Positions 40,671 through 49,261 of a stretch of 64,000 nucleotides of DNA are shown here, one piece after another. Source of the DNA: Aureispira anguillae (GTDB lineage: Bacteria > Bacteroidota > Bacteroidia > Chitinophagales > Saprospiraceae); the NCBI RefSeq assembly GCF_026000115.1, contig NZ_AP026867.1, positions 1,581,501 through 1,645,500 of the forward strand, read 5' to 3'. A program made the position numbers and the translations under genes. The first letter of the stretch is position 1; every line of letters begins with the position of its first letter. The notes below the pieces were generated by a model. That model saw only the letters and a program-made list of their open reading frames with translations, was not told where the DNA came from and did no database searches.

Positions 40671-41909
40671 ATGATAGAGTTGATGGCTCCCGCTGGTAAT
40701 TTTGCAGCTATGCAAGCAGCGGTAGATGCAGGTGCAAATTCTGTATATTTTGGGGTAGAACAATTGAGTATGAGAGCTCGTTCTACTATGAATTTTACAT
40801 TGGATGATCTAGATGAAGTGGTAGAGCGTTGCCAACCTAAAAATGTTAAGACATATATTACCTTAAATACAATTATATATGATCATGATTTAGGCTTGGC
40901 AAAAAAGATTGTAGATAAGGCGGTAAAGGCTGGAATCACTGCTGTGATTGCATCGGATCAGGCCGTTATACAATATGCAAAATCTAAAGGAATGCCTGTG
41001 CACATTTCTACTCAATTGAATGTGACCAATATTGAAACGGTAAAATTTTATAGCCTTTTTGCTGATGTAATGGTGCTTTCTAGAGAGCTTTCGGTTAGAC
41101 AAGTTCAAAAAATTGTAGAGGCGGTTAAGCGAGACGATGTACGTGGTCCTAGTGGCGATTTAGTACGCATTGAAATTTTTGGTCATGGTGCTTTGTGTAT
41201 GGCTGTTTCTGGAAAATGTTATTTGAGCTTGCACACGCAAAATTCTTCTGCGAATAGAGGGGCTTGTATCCAAAATTGCCGTAGAAAATACCGAGTAATT
41301 GATATAGAAGGTGGGCATGAATTGGAAATAGACAATGAGTATATCATGTCTCCTAAAGATTTGTGTACGCTTGATTTCTTAGATCAAGTTATTGCTACAG
41401 GTGTGGGCGTACTTAAGATTGAAGGACGTGGACGTGCTCCTGAATACGTTAAAACCGTTATAGAGTGCTATCGTGAAGCGATTGATGCTTATTATGAAGG
41501 AACGTATAATCAAGAAAAAATAGACGCTTGGATGGCTCGTTTGGCTAAGGTGTATAATCGTGGTTTTTGGAGCGGTTATTATTTGGGGCAAGAGATGGGA
41601 GAGTGGACTAAAAAACATGGTTCTTCTGCTCAACAAAAGAAAGTATTTTTAGGCAAAGGAATTCATTATTATCCAAAGGCAAAGGTGGCGCATTTCCAAA
41701 TTGATTCTTATAGCTTGAGTGTGGGGGATAAAGTAGTTATTATTGGACCAACTACAGGAGTTGTTGAAACCGAAATTACGGAATTAATGGTTGATAGCAA
41801 GCAAGTAACAGAAGCTACTCGTGGCATGGATTGTACGTTTCCTTTGGAACAATTAATTCGAAAATCAGATAAGTTGTATAAACTTGTTGAGGTAGAAGTT
41901 GAAGCATAA
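40671..41909 (+). CDS. U32-family peptidase-like tRNA hydroxylase (TrhP/YegQ type)
   Basis: U32 family hallmarks: ELMAPAGNFAAMQAAVDAGANSVYFG at the N-terminus, VHISTQLNVTN, ALCMAVSGKCYLSLHTQNSSANRGACIQNCRRKY with the cysteine cluster (G-x-C...S.R..G.C.Q.CR) and LKIEGRGRAPEYVK. Its C-terminal beta-barrel (about 325-412) is standard. Members formerly called peptidases are tRNA or rRNA hydroxylases; TrhP forms 5-hydroxyuridine at tRNA position 34. A ferredoxin gene starts 6 bp downstream, suggesting an Fe-S/electron partner. Reaction assignment is from family knowledge. Confidence 0.85.
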   Translation: MIELMAPAGNFAAMQAAVDAGANSVYFGVEQLSMRARSTMNFTLDDLDEVVERCQPKNVKTYITLNTIIYDHDLGLAKKIVDKAVKAGITAVIASDQAVIQYAKSKGMPVHISTQLNVTNIETVKFYSLFADVMVLSRELSVRQVQKIVEAVKRDDVRGPSGDLVRIEIFGHGALCMAVSGKCYLSLHTQNSSANRGACIQNCRRKYRVIDIEGGHELEIDNEYIMSPKDLCTLDFLDQVIATGVGVLKIEGRGRAPEYVKTVIECYREAIDAYYEGTYNQEKIDAWMARLAKVYNRGFWSGYYLGQEMGEWTKKHGSSAQQKKVFLGKGIHYYPKAKVAHFQIDSYSLSVGDKVVIIGPTTGVVETEITELMVDSKQVTEATRGMDCTFPLEQLIRKSDKLYKLVEVEVEA

Positions 41910-41915
41910 ATTATT

Positions 41916-42143
41916 ATGGTAACAATAACACTACAACGCGCCAAATGCATTGGTTGTAATTACTGTTGTGAAATGGCCGCAGATCGTTGGGCAATGTCTA
42001 AAAAAGATGGAAAAACAGTACTGATTGGTGCAAAGGAAAAACGAGGGTTTTATACCGTTCGAGTAGGAGATCATGAATACGAAGACAATAAAAGGGCTGA
42101 AAAAGCTTGTCCTGTCAATATTATAAAAGTAAAATCAGTTTGA
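41916..42143 (+). CDS. Ferredoxin, 75 aa
   Basis: CIGCNYCCE and KACPVNIIKV supply the cluster ligands (Cys-x2-Cys-x2-Cys ... Cys-Pro), one [4Fe-4S] cluster, with an insert of about 40 residues between the halves. It lies 6 bp after the U32 gene, is followed by a terminator, and is probably its dedicated electron donor or Fe-S carrier. Confidence 0.85.
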   Translation: MVTITLQRAKCIGCNYCCEMAADRWAMSKKDGKTVLIGAKEKRGFYTVRVGDHEYEDNKRAEKACPVNIIKVKSV

Positions 42144-42156
42144 TTAAGAAATAGGA

Positions 42157-42183
42157 AAGGTGCTTTATAAGCACCTTTTTTTT
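42157..42183 (+). terminator. Rho-independent terminator for the U32/ferredoxin operon
   Basis: AAGGTGC / GCACCTT with a 7-nt loop, then a run of about eight T. Confidence 0.85.
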
Positions 42184-42192
42184 TGCCAACTA

Positions 42193-43029
42193 CTAAATGA
42201 TCCCATTCATCACCAAGGCAATTATTAAAATTAAGACGAGCAAAAATCCCAAGCTAAGAAGTAACACTGGAGAAACTGGGCGAATGCGTTTTAGTGGTGG
42301 TTGGTTCGAGTTTTTGCGCAACCGATTGACAATGGTATCAATGCTTTCATATTGTTCCATAGTGGGATTAATGGCACGAGTGGTGTCAATGGGAATCATA
42401 TTGGCAGCAGGAAGCGCATCTTTGATGTTGCCCAATTCAGTTTCTATTTGCGTTTCTAATTGTTGTATTTTTTCATTGAGTTGCCCAAATGCTGTCTCAA
42501 TTGGGTTTTCTGCAACGAGATTGGCGTGGATGATTTGCAAGTAATCGCCAGCCGAAAGTTTATTCTCTAAGGCAGTTTGATTGAGATCTAATAATTTATC
42601 TCCTTTTTGCAAATGCAGAATGTTATCTTTGCCTTGGATGAAATTTTTGTCAGAAGCTTGCTGAATGATATTACTCAATGGAAGGGTCGAGGAGAGCTCA
42701 ACATCAAGCACCAAAGCTTCAGAAGGGTGTTTAATGTGTAAGGAAATGAACGAATCGCTAGCGTCCGTTTCTTCGACAATTGCCTCTTCTTGATGCGCAA
42801 TAATTCGAATAACAGCACCATCGTTCAGGGCTTGAATTTCATCAAATGTAATTTGGCGATCTAATGCTTGCCCCATTAATTCAAAGTCATATCCATGCTT
42901 ATTTTCATTAATAAAACCACTCAGCAAAAGATTATTAATCATTTCCTCTACCGTGAATGAACCATCAATGTCTACATTAAAAGTAGTGCCATATTGAGGG
43001 TGCATAAAATTTAGATTGTATTCAGTCAT
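42193..43029 (-). CDS. Tail-anchored protein with two ubiquitin-like (EsaB/YukD-like) domains, 278 aa
   Basis: Residues about 4-78 (YNLNFMHPQYGTTFNVDI...VEEMINNLL...DRQITFDEIQALNDGAVIRII) and about 95-168 (LHIKHPSEALVLDVELSSTLPLSNIIQQA...LSAGDYLQII) each follow a beta-grasp strand-strand-helix-strand pattern like YukD/EsaB. A coiled coil follows (LNEKIQQLETQIETELGNI), then a linker and one C-terminal membrane helix (LLLSLGFLLVLILIIALVM) at the very end. So it should be a tail-anchored cytoplasmic scaffold. No WXG100 or T7SS ATPase gene is adjacent. It is convergent with the ferredoxin gene. Confidence 0.65.
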   Translation of the reverse strand: MTEYNLNFMHPQYGTTFNVDIDGSFTVEEMINNLLLSGFINENKHGYDFELMGQALDRQITFDEIQALNDGAVIRIIAHQEEAIVEETDASDSFISLHIKHPSEALVLDVELSSTLPLSNIIQQASDKNFIQGKDNILHLQKGDKLLDLNQTALENKLSAGDYLQIIHANLVAENPIETAFGQLNEKIQQLETQIETELGNIKDALPAANMIPIDTTRAINPTMEQYESIDTIVNRLRKNSNQPPLKRIRPVSPVLLLSLGFLLVLILIIALVMNGII

Positions 43030-43392
43030 TGGGCGCTTATTCTATAGGGTTAATTACAAAATTTGAATGATCAAAGAATCAAAAAGATAAAGGACAATAA
43101 ATAGTACCTTCAAAATACTAAAATTCAAGAAAAAGAAAAATTATTCTATTTGAGATTTTGGATGTCTTATTTAAAAAATTAACGGAGTATTATTAAAAAC
43201 AACAAAAGGAAAGAGATAGTTCCCCCTATTTAAGGGACAAAAGTCCATTTAAGTCGATAAAATTTGAACGGATTAATGATCTATTTGTTTAGGTATTGGC
43301 AAAGAAGAATTAAATCAAATTGTTTGCTTAATTTGATAGAGGTCTTATTTTTGTAAGAACCTTATTAATTAAAGTTTTATCCATAGAAAAAA
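43030..43392. other. Divergent intergenic stretch with one promoter
   Basis: About 360 bp; the only feature seen is the rightward promoter at 43323-43353. Confidence 0.4.
43323..43353 (+). promoter_or_regulatory. Bacteroidota promoter for the DUF3089 gene
   Basis: TTTG (43323-43326), 19 bp, TATTTTTG (43346-43353). Predicted start near 43360, about 33 nt before the ATG. Confidence 0.7.
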
Positions 43393-44418
43393 ATGCAAAT
43401 TATTACCTTGGTTACCTTAGTTTTATCCCTTTTGTTAATAACCAATTCTAATGCTCAAAATGAAATAAGTTCTTTTGATGAGGCGGTGCAACCTCAATTA
43501 CCTGATTATTCTAAATTGGAACATTGGGCTTCCCATCCCAACAAAAAAGACAATGCAGACAAAATACCTCGCCCCTTGAGAAAAGAGCTAACGAATTTGC
43601 CAGAGCAGGTAGATGTCTTTTTTTTGCACCCCACTATTTTTACCGCTGAGCCCAAAAACGAGTACATTTGGAATGCTGCTGTTGAAGACCAAAAGCTAAA
43701 CAAACAAGTGGATAAGACAACCATTAAATTGCAAGCTAGTATCTTTAATCAAGCGGGTAAAATTTATGCACCAAGGTATCGCCAAGCTCATCTTAGAAGC
43801 TTTTTTCATCCTAATTTAGAAGAGGGGGAAAAGGCATTGGAATTGGCTTATAATGATATAAAAACGGCCTTTAAATATTATTTAGAGCATTACAACAATG
43901 GAAGACCTTTTATCTTGGCAGGACATAGCCAAGGAGCAAGGCATCTAAAAACGCTGCTTAAAGAAATGTTTGATGGCACCGAATTGTACCAGCAATTAAT
44001 TGCTGCCTATATTGTTGGTTGGGGAGTAGAAGCAGATAGTTTTGATGAAATTCCCTTGGGGACAAGCCCCGATCAAACGGGCTGTTTTGTCACTTGGAGG
44101 ACTTATGCAAAAGGCTACCGCCCCGATTGGATACAGGAAAATGATGTTTGTGTGAACCCATTGACATGGAAGGCAGATTCTACTTATGCGCCCTATGAAG
44201 CAAATGCAGGAGCCATTCTATTTGGTTTTAATACGTTGCGCAAACACCTTTTTGATGCCCAAGTACAAGGACCGATTTTGTGGGTAGGAAAGCCGAATAT
44301 GTTCTTAGGTGGTTTGTTGAAGCGTGATAACTATCACGTAGGAGACTATAATTTATTTTATTTGAGTGTGCGCAATAATGCTATTCTAAGAGCGAAGGCA
44401 TTTTTAGGGCAGCAATAG
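43393..44418 (+). CDS. DUF3089 alpha/beta hydrolase, exported, 341 aa
   Basis: Signal peptide (MQIITLVTLVLSLLLITNSNAQ) and a DUF3089 body: VDVFFLHPTIF, WNAAVEDQKLNKQ, LQASIFNQAGKIYAPRYRQAHL, LAYNDIKTAFKYYL, then the nucleophile elbow GRPFILAGHSQGARHL (G-H-S-Q-G). An acidic/His pair would complete the triad (HVGDYNLFYLSVRNN near the end). Probably a periplasmic esterase of unknown substrate. The stop overlaps the left end of a MITE-like inverted-repeat element. Confidence 0.8.
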   Translation: MQIITLVTLVLSLLLITNSNAQNEISSFDEAVQPQLPDYSKLEHWASHPNKKDNADKIPRPLRKELTNLPEQVDVFFLHPTIFTAEPKNEYIWNAAVEDQKLNKQVDKTTIKLQASIFNQAGKIYAPRYRQAHLRSFFHPNLEEGEKALELAYNDIKTAFKYYLEHYNNGRPFILAGHSQGARHLKTLLKEMFDGTELYQQLIAAYIVGWGVEADSFDEIPLGTSPDQTGCFVTWRTYAKGYRPDWIQENDVCVNPLTWKADSTYAPYEANAGAILFGFNTLRKHLFDAQVQGPILWVGKPNMFLGGLLKRDNYHVGDYNLFYLSVRNNAILRAKAFLGQQ

Positions 44419-44514
44419 AAGTTATTACGAAATAAATTTGCAGCCATACCATTTCATTATTTATTTTCTTTGGTCATGATATAGTTCATGAACTTCGTTT
44501 CGTAATAACTTCTA
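44416..44514. mobile_element. Small inverted-repeat element (MITE-like), about 99 bp
   Basis: Perfect 17-bp terminal inverted repeats (44416-44432 and 44498-44514, TAGAAGTTATTACGAAA) enclose an AT-rich centre and the 21-bp dispersed repeat copy 2 (44488-44508). The left end contains the stop codon of the DUF3089 gene. It can fold into one hairpin and may also act as terminator between the convergent genes. Confidence 0.6.
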
Positions 44515-44528
44515 ATAGCCTATTGGTT

Positions 44529-45002
44529 TTATTTCCAGTTTTTGAAGGGGCATTGTACTAAATTGGCATTGTAATATCGAGGATCGAGAGAGACTTCTTG
44601 TTTGATCCAAACAGGAAGTCTTATGCTTTCATGTTCAGCTTGTAATTCTACTTCGGCAACAATTAACCCTAGGTTTTCTCCCTCAAATTCATCTATTTCC
44701 CAAGTGAGTCCTTCAATAGCAATGGTGTAGCGTGTTTTTTCAATAATTGCCCCTTCACAGAGCGGAAGCAGATCCAATCCTTCTTCTAAGGGAATGGGAT
44801 ATTCAAATTCTATTCTTTTTATGCCCTCATTTTTTCCCTTTATCGTTAGATAAGCGTTGTTGTTTTTGATGCGGATTCGAACCGTACGTTCAGGATTTAG
44901 TGATAAGTATCCTTGACGAATCGGAGTTGCTACAGCAAGCGGTTTGGTGAGCTGCCAAAGTGTAGGATTAACCAAGTATTTGCGTTCGATTTCTATCCCC
45001 AT
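44529..45002 (-). CDS. CYTH-domain protein (inorganic triphosphatase/adenylate cyclase-like)
   Basis: Starts with the CYTH signature GIEIERKYLVNP (E-x-E-x-K), followed by IRQGYLSLNPERTVRIRIKNNNAYLTIKGKN (R-x-R-x and K-x-K) and a C-terminal EIDEFEGENLGLIVAEVELQAE with the acidic metal ligands. At 157 aa it is a single tunnel domain, like bacterial tripolyphosphatases (e.g. ygiF-type domains or NeuTTM). It hydrolyses triphosphates with Mg or Mn. It starts 11 bp after the neighbouring lipoprotein gene, likely one operon. Confidence 0.88.
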   Translation of the reverse strand: MGIEIERKYLVNPTLWQLTKPLAVATPIRQGYLSLNPERTVRIRIKNNNAYLTIKGKNEGIKRIEFEYPIPLEEGLDLLPLCEGAIIEKTRYTIAIEGLTWEIDEFEGENLGLIVAEVELQAEHESIRLPVWIKQEVSLDPRYYNANLVQCPFKNWK

Positions 45003-45013
45003 AGGAGTTTGAT

Positions 45014-45976
45014 TTAAAATTCTTTAATGCGTCGAAAAGTGATGGTTTTAAATTCGTCAACTAAACTTAGCTTTTTTCCATTGATCTGTTCTATTGGGTA
45101 GGATTCTTGACCGTATGAGTGATTCAAAATCAAAAAACGACCATCATTGCTTACATACCATTGCCCTGTTTTGGAGATATGTTCTTGTTCAAAAATTTTG
45201 AGACTGCCATCTTCGTTTAAATAGAGGGTGTAGTTAGCCCCTTCAACGATTCTTTTACCCACCTTTTTTAGAGACCATGCACCACTAATTTTTTTTGCTA
45301 CTTTATTGGTAGAAGGAGCTTTGGGAAGCTGGTCTGTTTTGGTCATCAAATAGCTACCATATTCATCGGTTAGTTGAAGTTTTTGTTTTTGCAAAAAATG
45401 AATTCCAATGGTTTGCGTATAATCGTCATTCGATAGGGTTAAGGTGCGATTGTCATCGCTTAAGACCCATCTGCCTAAGCGAGCATCTCCATCTGTGATT
45501 TCTTGGCTAATGCCATTGTCCCAAAAAATTATTTTTAAACGTTGCTCATCAACGACATAGGTGCTATCTTCTAATTGAACTAACGACCATTCTCCTTTTA
45601 GTTTTCGGCGAGCAGCTTTATGACTAAGTGATTTTATTTTTAGTTGCCTAGAAAGTAATAGCCCTTCATTAGGGCTTGATAAACCCAAGAAAAATAAATC
45701 TAGATAATTAAGAAAAAAGACCTGAGCTGTAGGGGCATTTTTTTTTGAAAGAATAATGGACTTATTGCGATTGGAAAATTCCCAATTGTAAATGTCTATT
45801 TCATTCTGTGCAGTCCTAAGTTGTAGTGTACCACTAGGCTGAAAGGTATAAACGGCACCTTTGGTTTTGCCTTTGTTTTCTACTTTCCAAGCGCCTATTA
45901 TTCGTTGTTTCAGGCTGCAAGATGAAAAGCTGACTAAATAGCCTATTAGGAGGAGATAGATTAGGTGGTATTTCAT
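45014..45976 (-). CDS. Lipoprotein with three lipocalin-like repeats, 320 aa
   Basis: Signal peptide with lipobox (GYLVSFSSC, Cys20). Three repeats begin with I-x-G-A/E-W-K/S-L (IIGAWKVENKGKTKG, LKGEWSLVQLEDSTYV, ISGAWSLKKVGKRIVEG), each with a later G-x-W-x-x-S-x-D/N-x-R-x-L segment (LGRWVLSDDNRTLTL, TGQWYVSNDGRFLIL), the layout of lipocalin-like (DUF4488/5004 type) domains. Probably envelope-anchored ligand-binding modules. Function unknown; it is upstream of the CYTH gene in the same direction. Confidence 0.65.
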   Translation of the reverse strand: MKYHLIYLLLIGYLVSFSSCSLKQRIIGAWKVENKGKTKGAVYTFQPSGTLQLRTAQNEIDIYNWEFSNRNKSIILSKKNAPTAQVFFLNYLDLFFLGLSSPNEGLLLSRQLKIKSLSHKAARRKLKGEWSLVQLEDSTYVVDEQRLKIIFWDNGISQEITDGDARLGRWVLSDDNRTLTLSNDDYTQTIGIHFLQKQKLQLTDEYGSYLMTKTDQLPKAPSTNKVAKKISGAWSLKKVGKRIVEGANYTLYLNEDGSLKIFEQEHISKTGQWYVSNDGRFLILNHSYGQESYPIEQINGKKLSLVDEFKTITFRRIKEF

Positions 45977-46018
45977 AAATAGGATGTATGGTGTTTTTCT
46001 TATCTTTTAAACAACTTC

Positions 46019-46561
46019 TTAGTTAAAACGATAAGTGTAATGTTTTAGAAATACTTTTTTTCCTTTTTCAGTCAAGGCATAATCTACAAAACGAAGCTCG
46101 ACTCCATTTAACTGCTCTAATATAGGTCGTTTGTGTGGGGTTAAAATGATAAGGTTGTTGCTATGCTGAAAAAGTTGAATTACTAAGGGATAAAGTTTCT
46201 CTTCTGGACAAAGATGCATGGCAAAACTACAGATAATACTACTATAGTTGCCAATTAACTTGCCTTTTATAACATCATCAAAAGACCAAGTATGACAATC
46301 TTGATTTAGGTTCTTTTTATAAAGTTGATGCGTATAGGGATCACTACCTGTTATCTGGTCATAGCCCAACTGCTGGATGATAAGGCTAACTTCTCCGCCA
46401 CCACCACAAAAATCTAAAATAGCACTATAATCAAGTTGGGTTGCATTTCTAAGGATTAATTCTTGTATTTGAGCAAGGTGTGGGTTCTTATATTGATTGC
46501 CATAATCTTTATAATAGTTATCTACTCCCAATTGCTCATATAAGTTTCGTATGTGTTTCAT
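46019..46561 (-). CDS. SAM-dependent methyltransferase, class I, 180 aa
   Basis: Rossmann-type motif I ILDFCGGGGEVSLIIQQLGY and motif II-like ITGSDPYTHQLYKK fit class I SAM methyltransferases; ICSFAMHLCPEEKLY and NLIILTPHKRP form post-motifs. The GGGG loop is unusual but consistent. Substrate is unknown. It lies 42 bp from the lipoprotein gene, same strand, so it may head the same transcript. Confidence 0.75.
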   Translation of the reverse strand: MKHIRNLYEQLGVDNYYKDYGNQYKNPHLAQIQELILRNATQLDYSAILDFCGGGGEVSLIIQQLGYDQITGSDPYTHQLYKKNLNQDCHTWSFDDVIKGKLIGNYSSIICSFAMHLCPEEKLYPLVIQLFQHSNNLIILTPHKRPILEQLNGVELRFVDYALTEKGKKVFLKHYTYRFN

Positions 46562-46723
46562 AGTTTGTTTAAATAGATAGTGATGGTGTAAAATAGTATA
46601 GCAGACCTTATGGACAAAACAATGTTTTAGTATATTAGAATTGTTTTTGGGAATGCCAATAACAACGAATCTTATCGTACAAAATTAACTAAAAAATTAG
46701 CCATTTACTAAAAAATCAATTCT

Positions 46724-47494
46724 ATGTTTATTAAAGACTTATTAAAGGATAAGGTTATACTGGTAACAGGAGGGCGTAGTGGCATCGGTTATCAGATAGC
46801 AAGGTCTTGTTTGCTATACGGGGCTGTTGTTTATATAACTTCAAGAAAGGAAGAAAAGTTGAAAGCAGCAGCAAAAAAATTGAAGGAACTAGGGCCTTGT
46901 TATGCCATTGCTGGAGACATTCGAGCGGTTGAACAAGTACAGAATGTTGCAGAACATATCAAAGCCCTATCAGGGAGACTGGATATATTGGTTAATAATG
47001 CTGGTGGGCAATTTCCTGCACCTGCTCAAGATATTAGTCCCAATGGATGGAATGCCGTTATTAATAATAATCTAAATGGGACTTGGTACATGACGCAAAT
47101 AATGGCAAAAGAATTCTTTATTCCTCAACAGAGCGGAAGCATCATAAATATAATCGCCAATATGTTTAGAGGTTTCCCTGGTATGGTACACACTGGAGCT
47201 GCTCGTGCTGGGGTCGATAATATTACCAAAACATTGGCCGTAGAATGGAGTCGTTTTAATATTAGGATTAACGCCATTGCACCAGGTATTATTCAATCAA
47301 CAGGTTTGGAACAATACCCTCCTGAGTTATTAAAAGATGTAAGCGATAGAATTCCTCTTAAGCGGCTTGGGACAACAAAAGAAGTTGCCGACTTAGCTGT
47401 TTTTTTGATGAGCCCAATGGCAAATTTTATTACAGGAGAGACAATTTATATTGATGGCGGGCAAAGATTATGGGGAGATGTTTTTGAATTTTAA
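46724..47494 (+). CDS. SDR family oxidoreductase, 2,4-dienoyl-CoA reductase-like, 256 aa
   Basis: SDR motifs: VTGGRSGIGYQIA (NADP-binding TGxxxGIG), LDILVNNAGGQFPAPA, GWNAVINNNLNGTW. At the active site the usual Tyr-x3-Lys is replaced by GAARAGVDNITKTLAVEW, keeping Lys but not Tyr. That combination, with the final IAPGIIQSTG, is the pattern of 2,4-dienoyl-CoA reductases and peroxisomal enoyl-CoA reductases, where another residue serves. It may act in unsaturated fatty-acid beta-oxidation with the acyl-CoA dehydrogenase downstream. It is 600 bp from that gene and separated by a MITE, so co-transcription is not proven. Confidence 0.75.
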   Translation: MFIKDLLKDKVILVTGGRSGIGYQIARSCLLYGAVVYITSRKEEKLKAAAKKLKELGPCYAIAGDIRAVEQVQNVAEHIKALSGRLDILVNNAGGQFPAPAQDISPNGWNAVINNNLNGTWYMTQIMAKEFFIPQQSGSIINIIANMFRGFPGMVHTGAARAGVDNITKTLAVEWSRFNIRINAIAPGIIQSTGLEQYPPELLKDVSDRIPLKRLGTTKEVADLAVFLMSPMANFITGETIYIDGGQRLWGDVFEF

Positions 47495-47703
47495 TTAAAC
47501 CTTGTATGCTGTTTTTTAGGAATATTTTTGTTTTTTAAATTGTATTTAATTGATTGTTAGCAGGGTAGGTTTGTGTTGCTTTGTTTGTCGTTGATAGGAG
47601 GAAATTATTTAAGAAAAAAAATCTAAAATATAGGTAACTATTCTTGTCTAAAAGTAGTAAATAATAGATAAGTATTTTCTATTTTAGTAGGTAAGATTAA
47701 CAG

Positions 47704-47857
47704 ACTGTAACAAAAGTTATTGATGTTTTTTACAGAGTGTTTTAGATGAGATTCGATGAAAATTACAGCCTGATAGCAGCGCTATCAAGGCGAAAATTTG
47801 AAAAAGAAGATCGCTAAAAGACTCGATTAAAAAATAGTTAGAAATTTTTGTTACAGT
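47704..47857. mobile_element. MITE-like element, 154 bp
   Basis: Ends ACTGTAACAAAA... and ...TTTTTGTTACAGT form imperfect terminal inverted repeats of about 29 bp. The centre is itself palindromic (TGATAGC-AGC-GCTATCA), and inner blocks (GATTCGAT.. and GACTCGATT) pair across the element, so it can fold end to end. No gene is inside. Flanks share TTAAC, possibly a target duplication. Confidence 0.6.
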
Positions 47858-47939
47858 GTATTTAACCCCCGATCAATATATAATAACAACTGACTATAGA
47901 ATGATTAATAATATATAGGAACAATTAAATATACATATT

Positions 47940-48101
47940 ATGAGAAAATCTAGTGCAAGCAGAGATCGTAAGGTTTTTACAGAGGCGTCTTTCCTTTATT
48001 TTATCATAGGTATCCTTTTTTTTATTTTTTTAATTAGTTGTAATAAACAATCCCAGACCATTCAGAAGCAGCACTTCAAACAGATTGAACAAAATTTATG
48101 A
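47940..48101 (+). CDS. Small lipoprotein-like peptide, 53 aa
   Basis: A short frame from ATG 47940 encodes a basic start (MRKSSASRDRK), a hydrophobic helix (FLYFIIGILFFIFLISC) ending in a lipobox-like LISC, and a polar Gln/Lys tail (KQSQTIQKQHFKQIEQNL). Its TGA overlaps the ATG of the acyl-CoA dehydrogenase (ATGA), indicating translational coupling. It may be a real membrane microprotein or simply a leader peptide for the downstream gene. Confidence 0.5.
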   Translation: MRKSSASRDRKVFTEASFLYFIIGILFFIFLISCNKQSQTIQKQHFKQIEQNL

Positions 48102-49261
48102 AAACCTACTATTTTACAGAAGACCATCTATTATTTAGACAATCTTTGCGAGATTTTTTAGATAAGGAGGCGATGCCTTATATTGATGAATGGGAAGAAC
48201 AACGCCGAATTCCTAAAGTGTTTTGGCAAAAATTTGGAGCAATGGGATATTTTGGTTTAAATTTCCCAGAAGATTATGGCGGCTCCAATCTAGATTTTTT
48301 TTACTCTGTAATATTAGTAGAAGAAGTTTCTAAGTGTTTCTCAGGGGGATTTGCCATCTTACCAATGGTTCAATCTTATATGTCAACACCTTATATATTG
48401 AGCCATGGCTCTGCACAATTAAAGCAAAAGTACTTACCAGGAGCTATTGCGGGGGACTTGATTTGTTCTATTGCCATCTCTGAGCCTGGAGCGGGATCTG
48501 ATGTCATGAATATTCAGACTAAAGCAATTCGGGATGGAGATCATTATGTTGTAAATGGAAGTAAAACATTTATTACCAATGGGGTATACGGCGATTTTAT
48601 TGTCACTGTAGTAAAAACAGATCCTTCTGCGGGAGCAAATGGGATTAGCTTGTTGGTGATTGATCGAAATACAGCAGGGGTTTCTGCTCGAAAACTTAAA
48701 AAATTAGGTTGGCATGCTTCTGATACTGCTGAGTTAAGTTTTGATGAGGTGCGGGTGCCTGTCGAAAATCTTATTGGAGAGGAAGGAAAGGGGTTTTATT
48801 ATTTGATGGGGGGCTTACAGTTGGAACGCTTAGTTGGGGCAATTAGTAGTATTGGTAGTTGTGATGCTGCGTTAACATACACGCTTCAATATATGGCAGA
48901 ACGAAAGGCTTTTGGTCGATCTATTAATAAGTTTCAAGTATTGCGCCATCGAATTGCTCAAATGGCTGCTGAAATGGAAGCCAACCGCTATTTTATTTAC
49001 CATTGTTGTCAATTGCACAACGATGGTGCTTACGCTGTCAAAGAGTCGTCTATGGCTAAGTTATTGGGCACAGAACTTTGCAATAAAGTTGCTACAGAAT
49101 GCTTGCAGTTTTTTGGTGGTTATGGTTATATGGAAGATTATAAAGTAGCAAGAATATTCCGAGATGCACGGATTGGTACGATTGGAGCAGGAACTTCTGA
49201 GGTAATGCGTGAAATTATTGCCAAAATGGTCATTGATGGGCAGGAATACAAAGAGGCTTAG
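48098..49261 (+). CDS. Acyl-CoA dehydrogenase, 387 aa
   Basis: Flavoenzyme of the ACAD family: YFGLNFPEDYGGSNLD, the FAD-binding SIAISEPGAGSDVMNIQTKA, NGSKTFITNGVYGDF, QLERLVGAISSIG, ERKAFGRSINKFQVLRHRIAQMA and the catalytic region RDARIGTIGAGTSEVMREIIA. The base is the Glu of GTSEVM or the position just before it, as in long-chain/isovaleryl types; chain specificity is not clear. It catalyses the first step of beta-oxidation or branched-chain acyl-CoA breakdown. It is coupled (ATGA) to the 53-aa peptide. Confidence 0.92.
   Translation: MKTYYFTEDHLLFRQSLRDFLDKEAMPYIDEWEEQRRIPKVFWQKFGAMGYFGLNFPEDYGGSNLDFFYSVILVEEVSKCFSGGFAILPMVQSYMSTPYILSHGSAQLKQKYLPGAIAGDLICSIAISEPGAGSDVMNIQTKAIRDGDHYVVNGSKTFITNGVYGDFIVTVVKTDPSAGANGISLLVIDRNTAGVSARKLKKLGWHASDTAELSFDEVRVPVENLIGEEGKGFYYLMGGLQLERLVGAISSIGSCDAALTYTLQYMAERKAFGRSINKFQVLRHRIAQMAAEMEANRYFIYHCCQLHNDGAYAVKESSMAKLLGTELCNKVATECLQFFGGYGYMEDYKVARIFRDARIGTIGAGTSEVMREIIAKMVIDGQEYKEA

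Noticed and set aside
46724-47494. Inactive SDR because the catalytic Tyr is missing
   Set aside because: The GAARAGVDNITK context is that of dienoyl-CoA/enoyl-CoA reductases, which naturally lack Tyr at that position.
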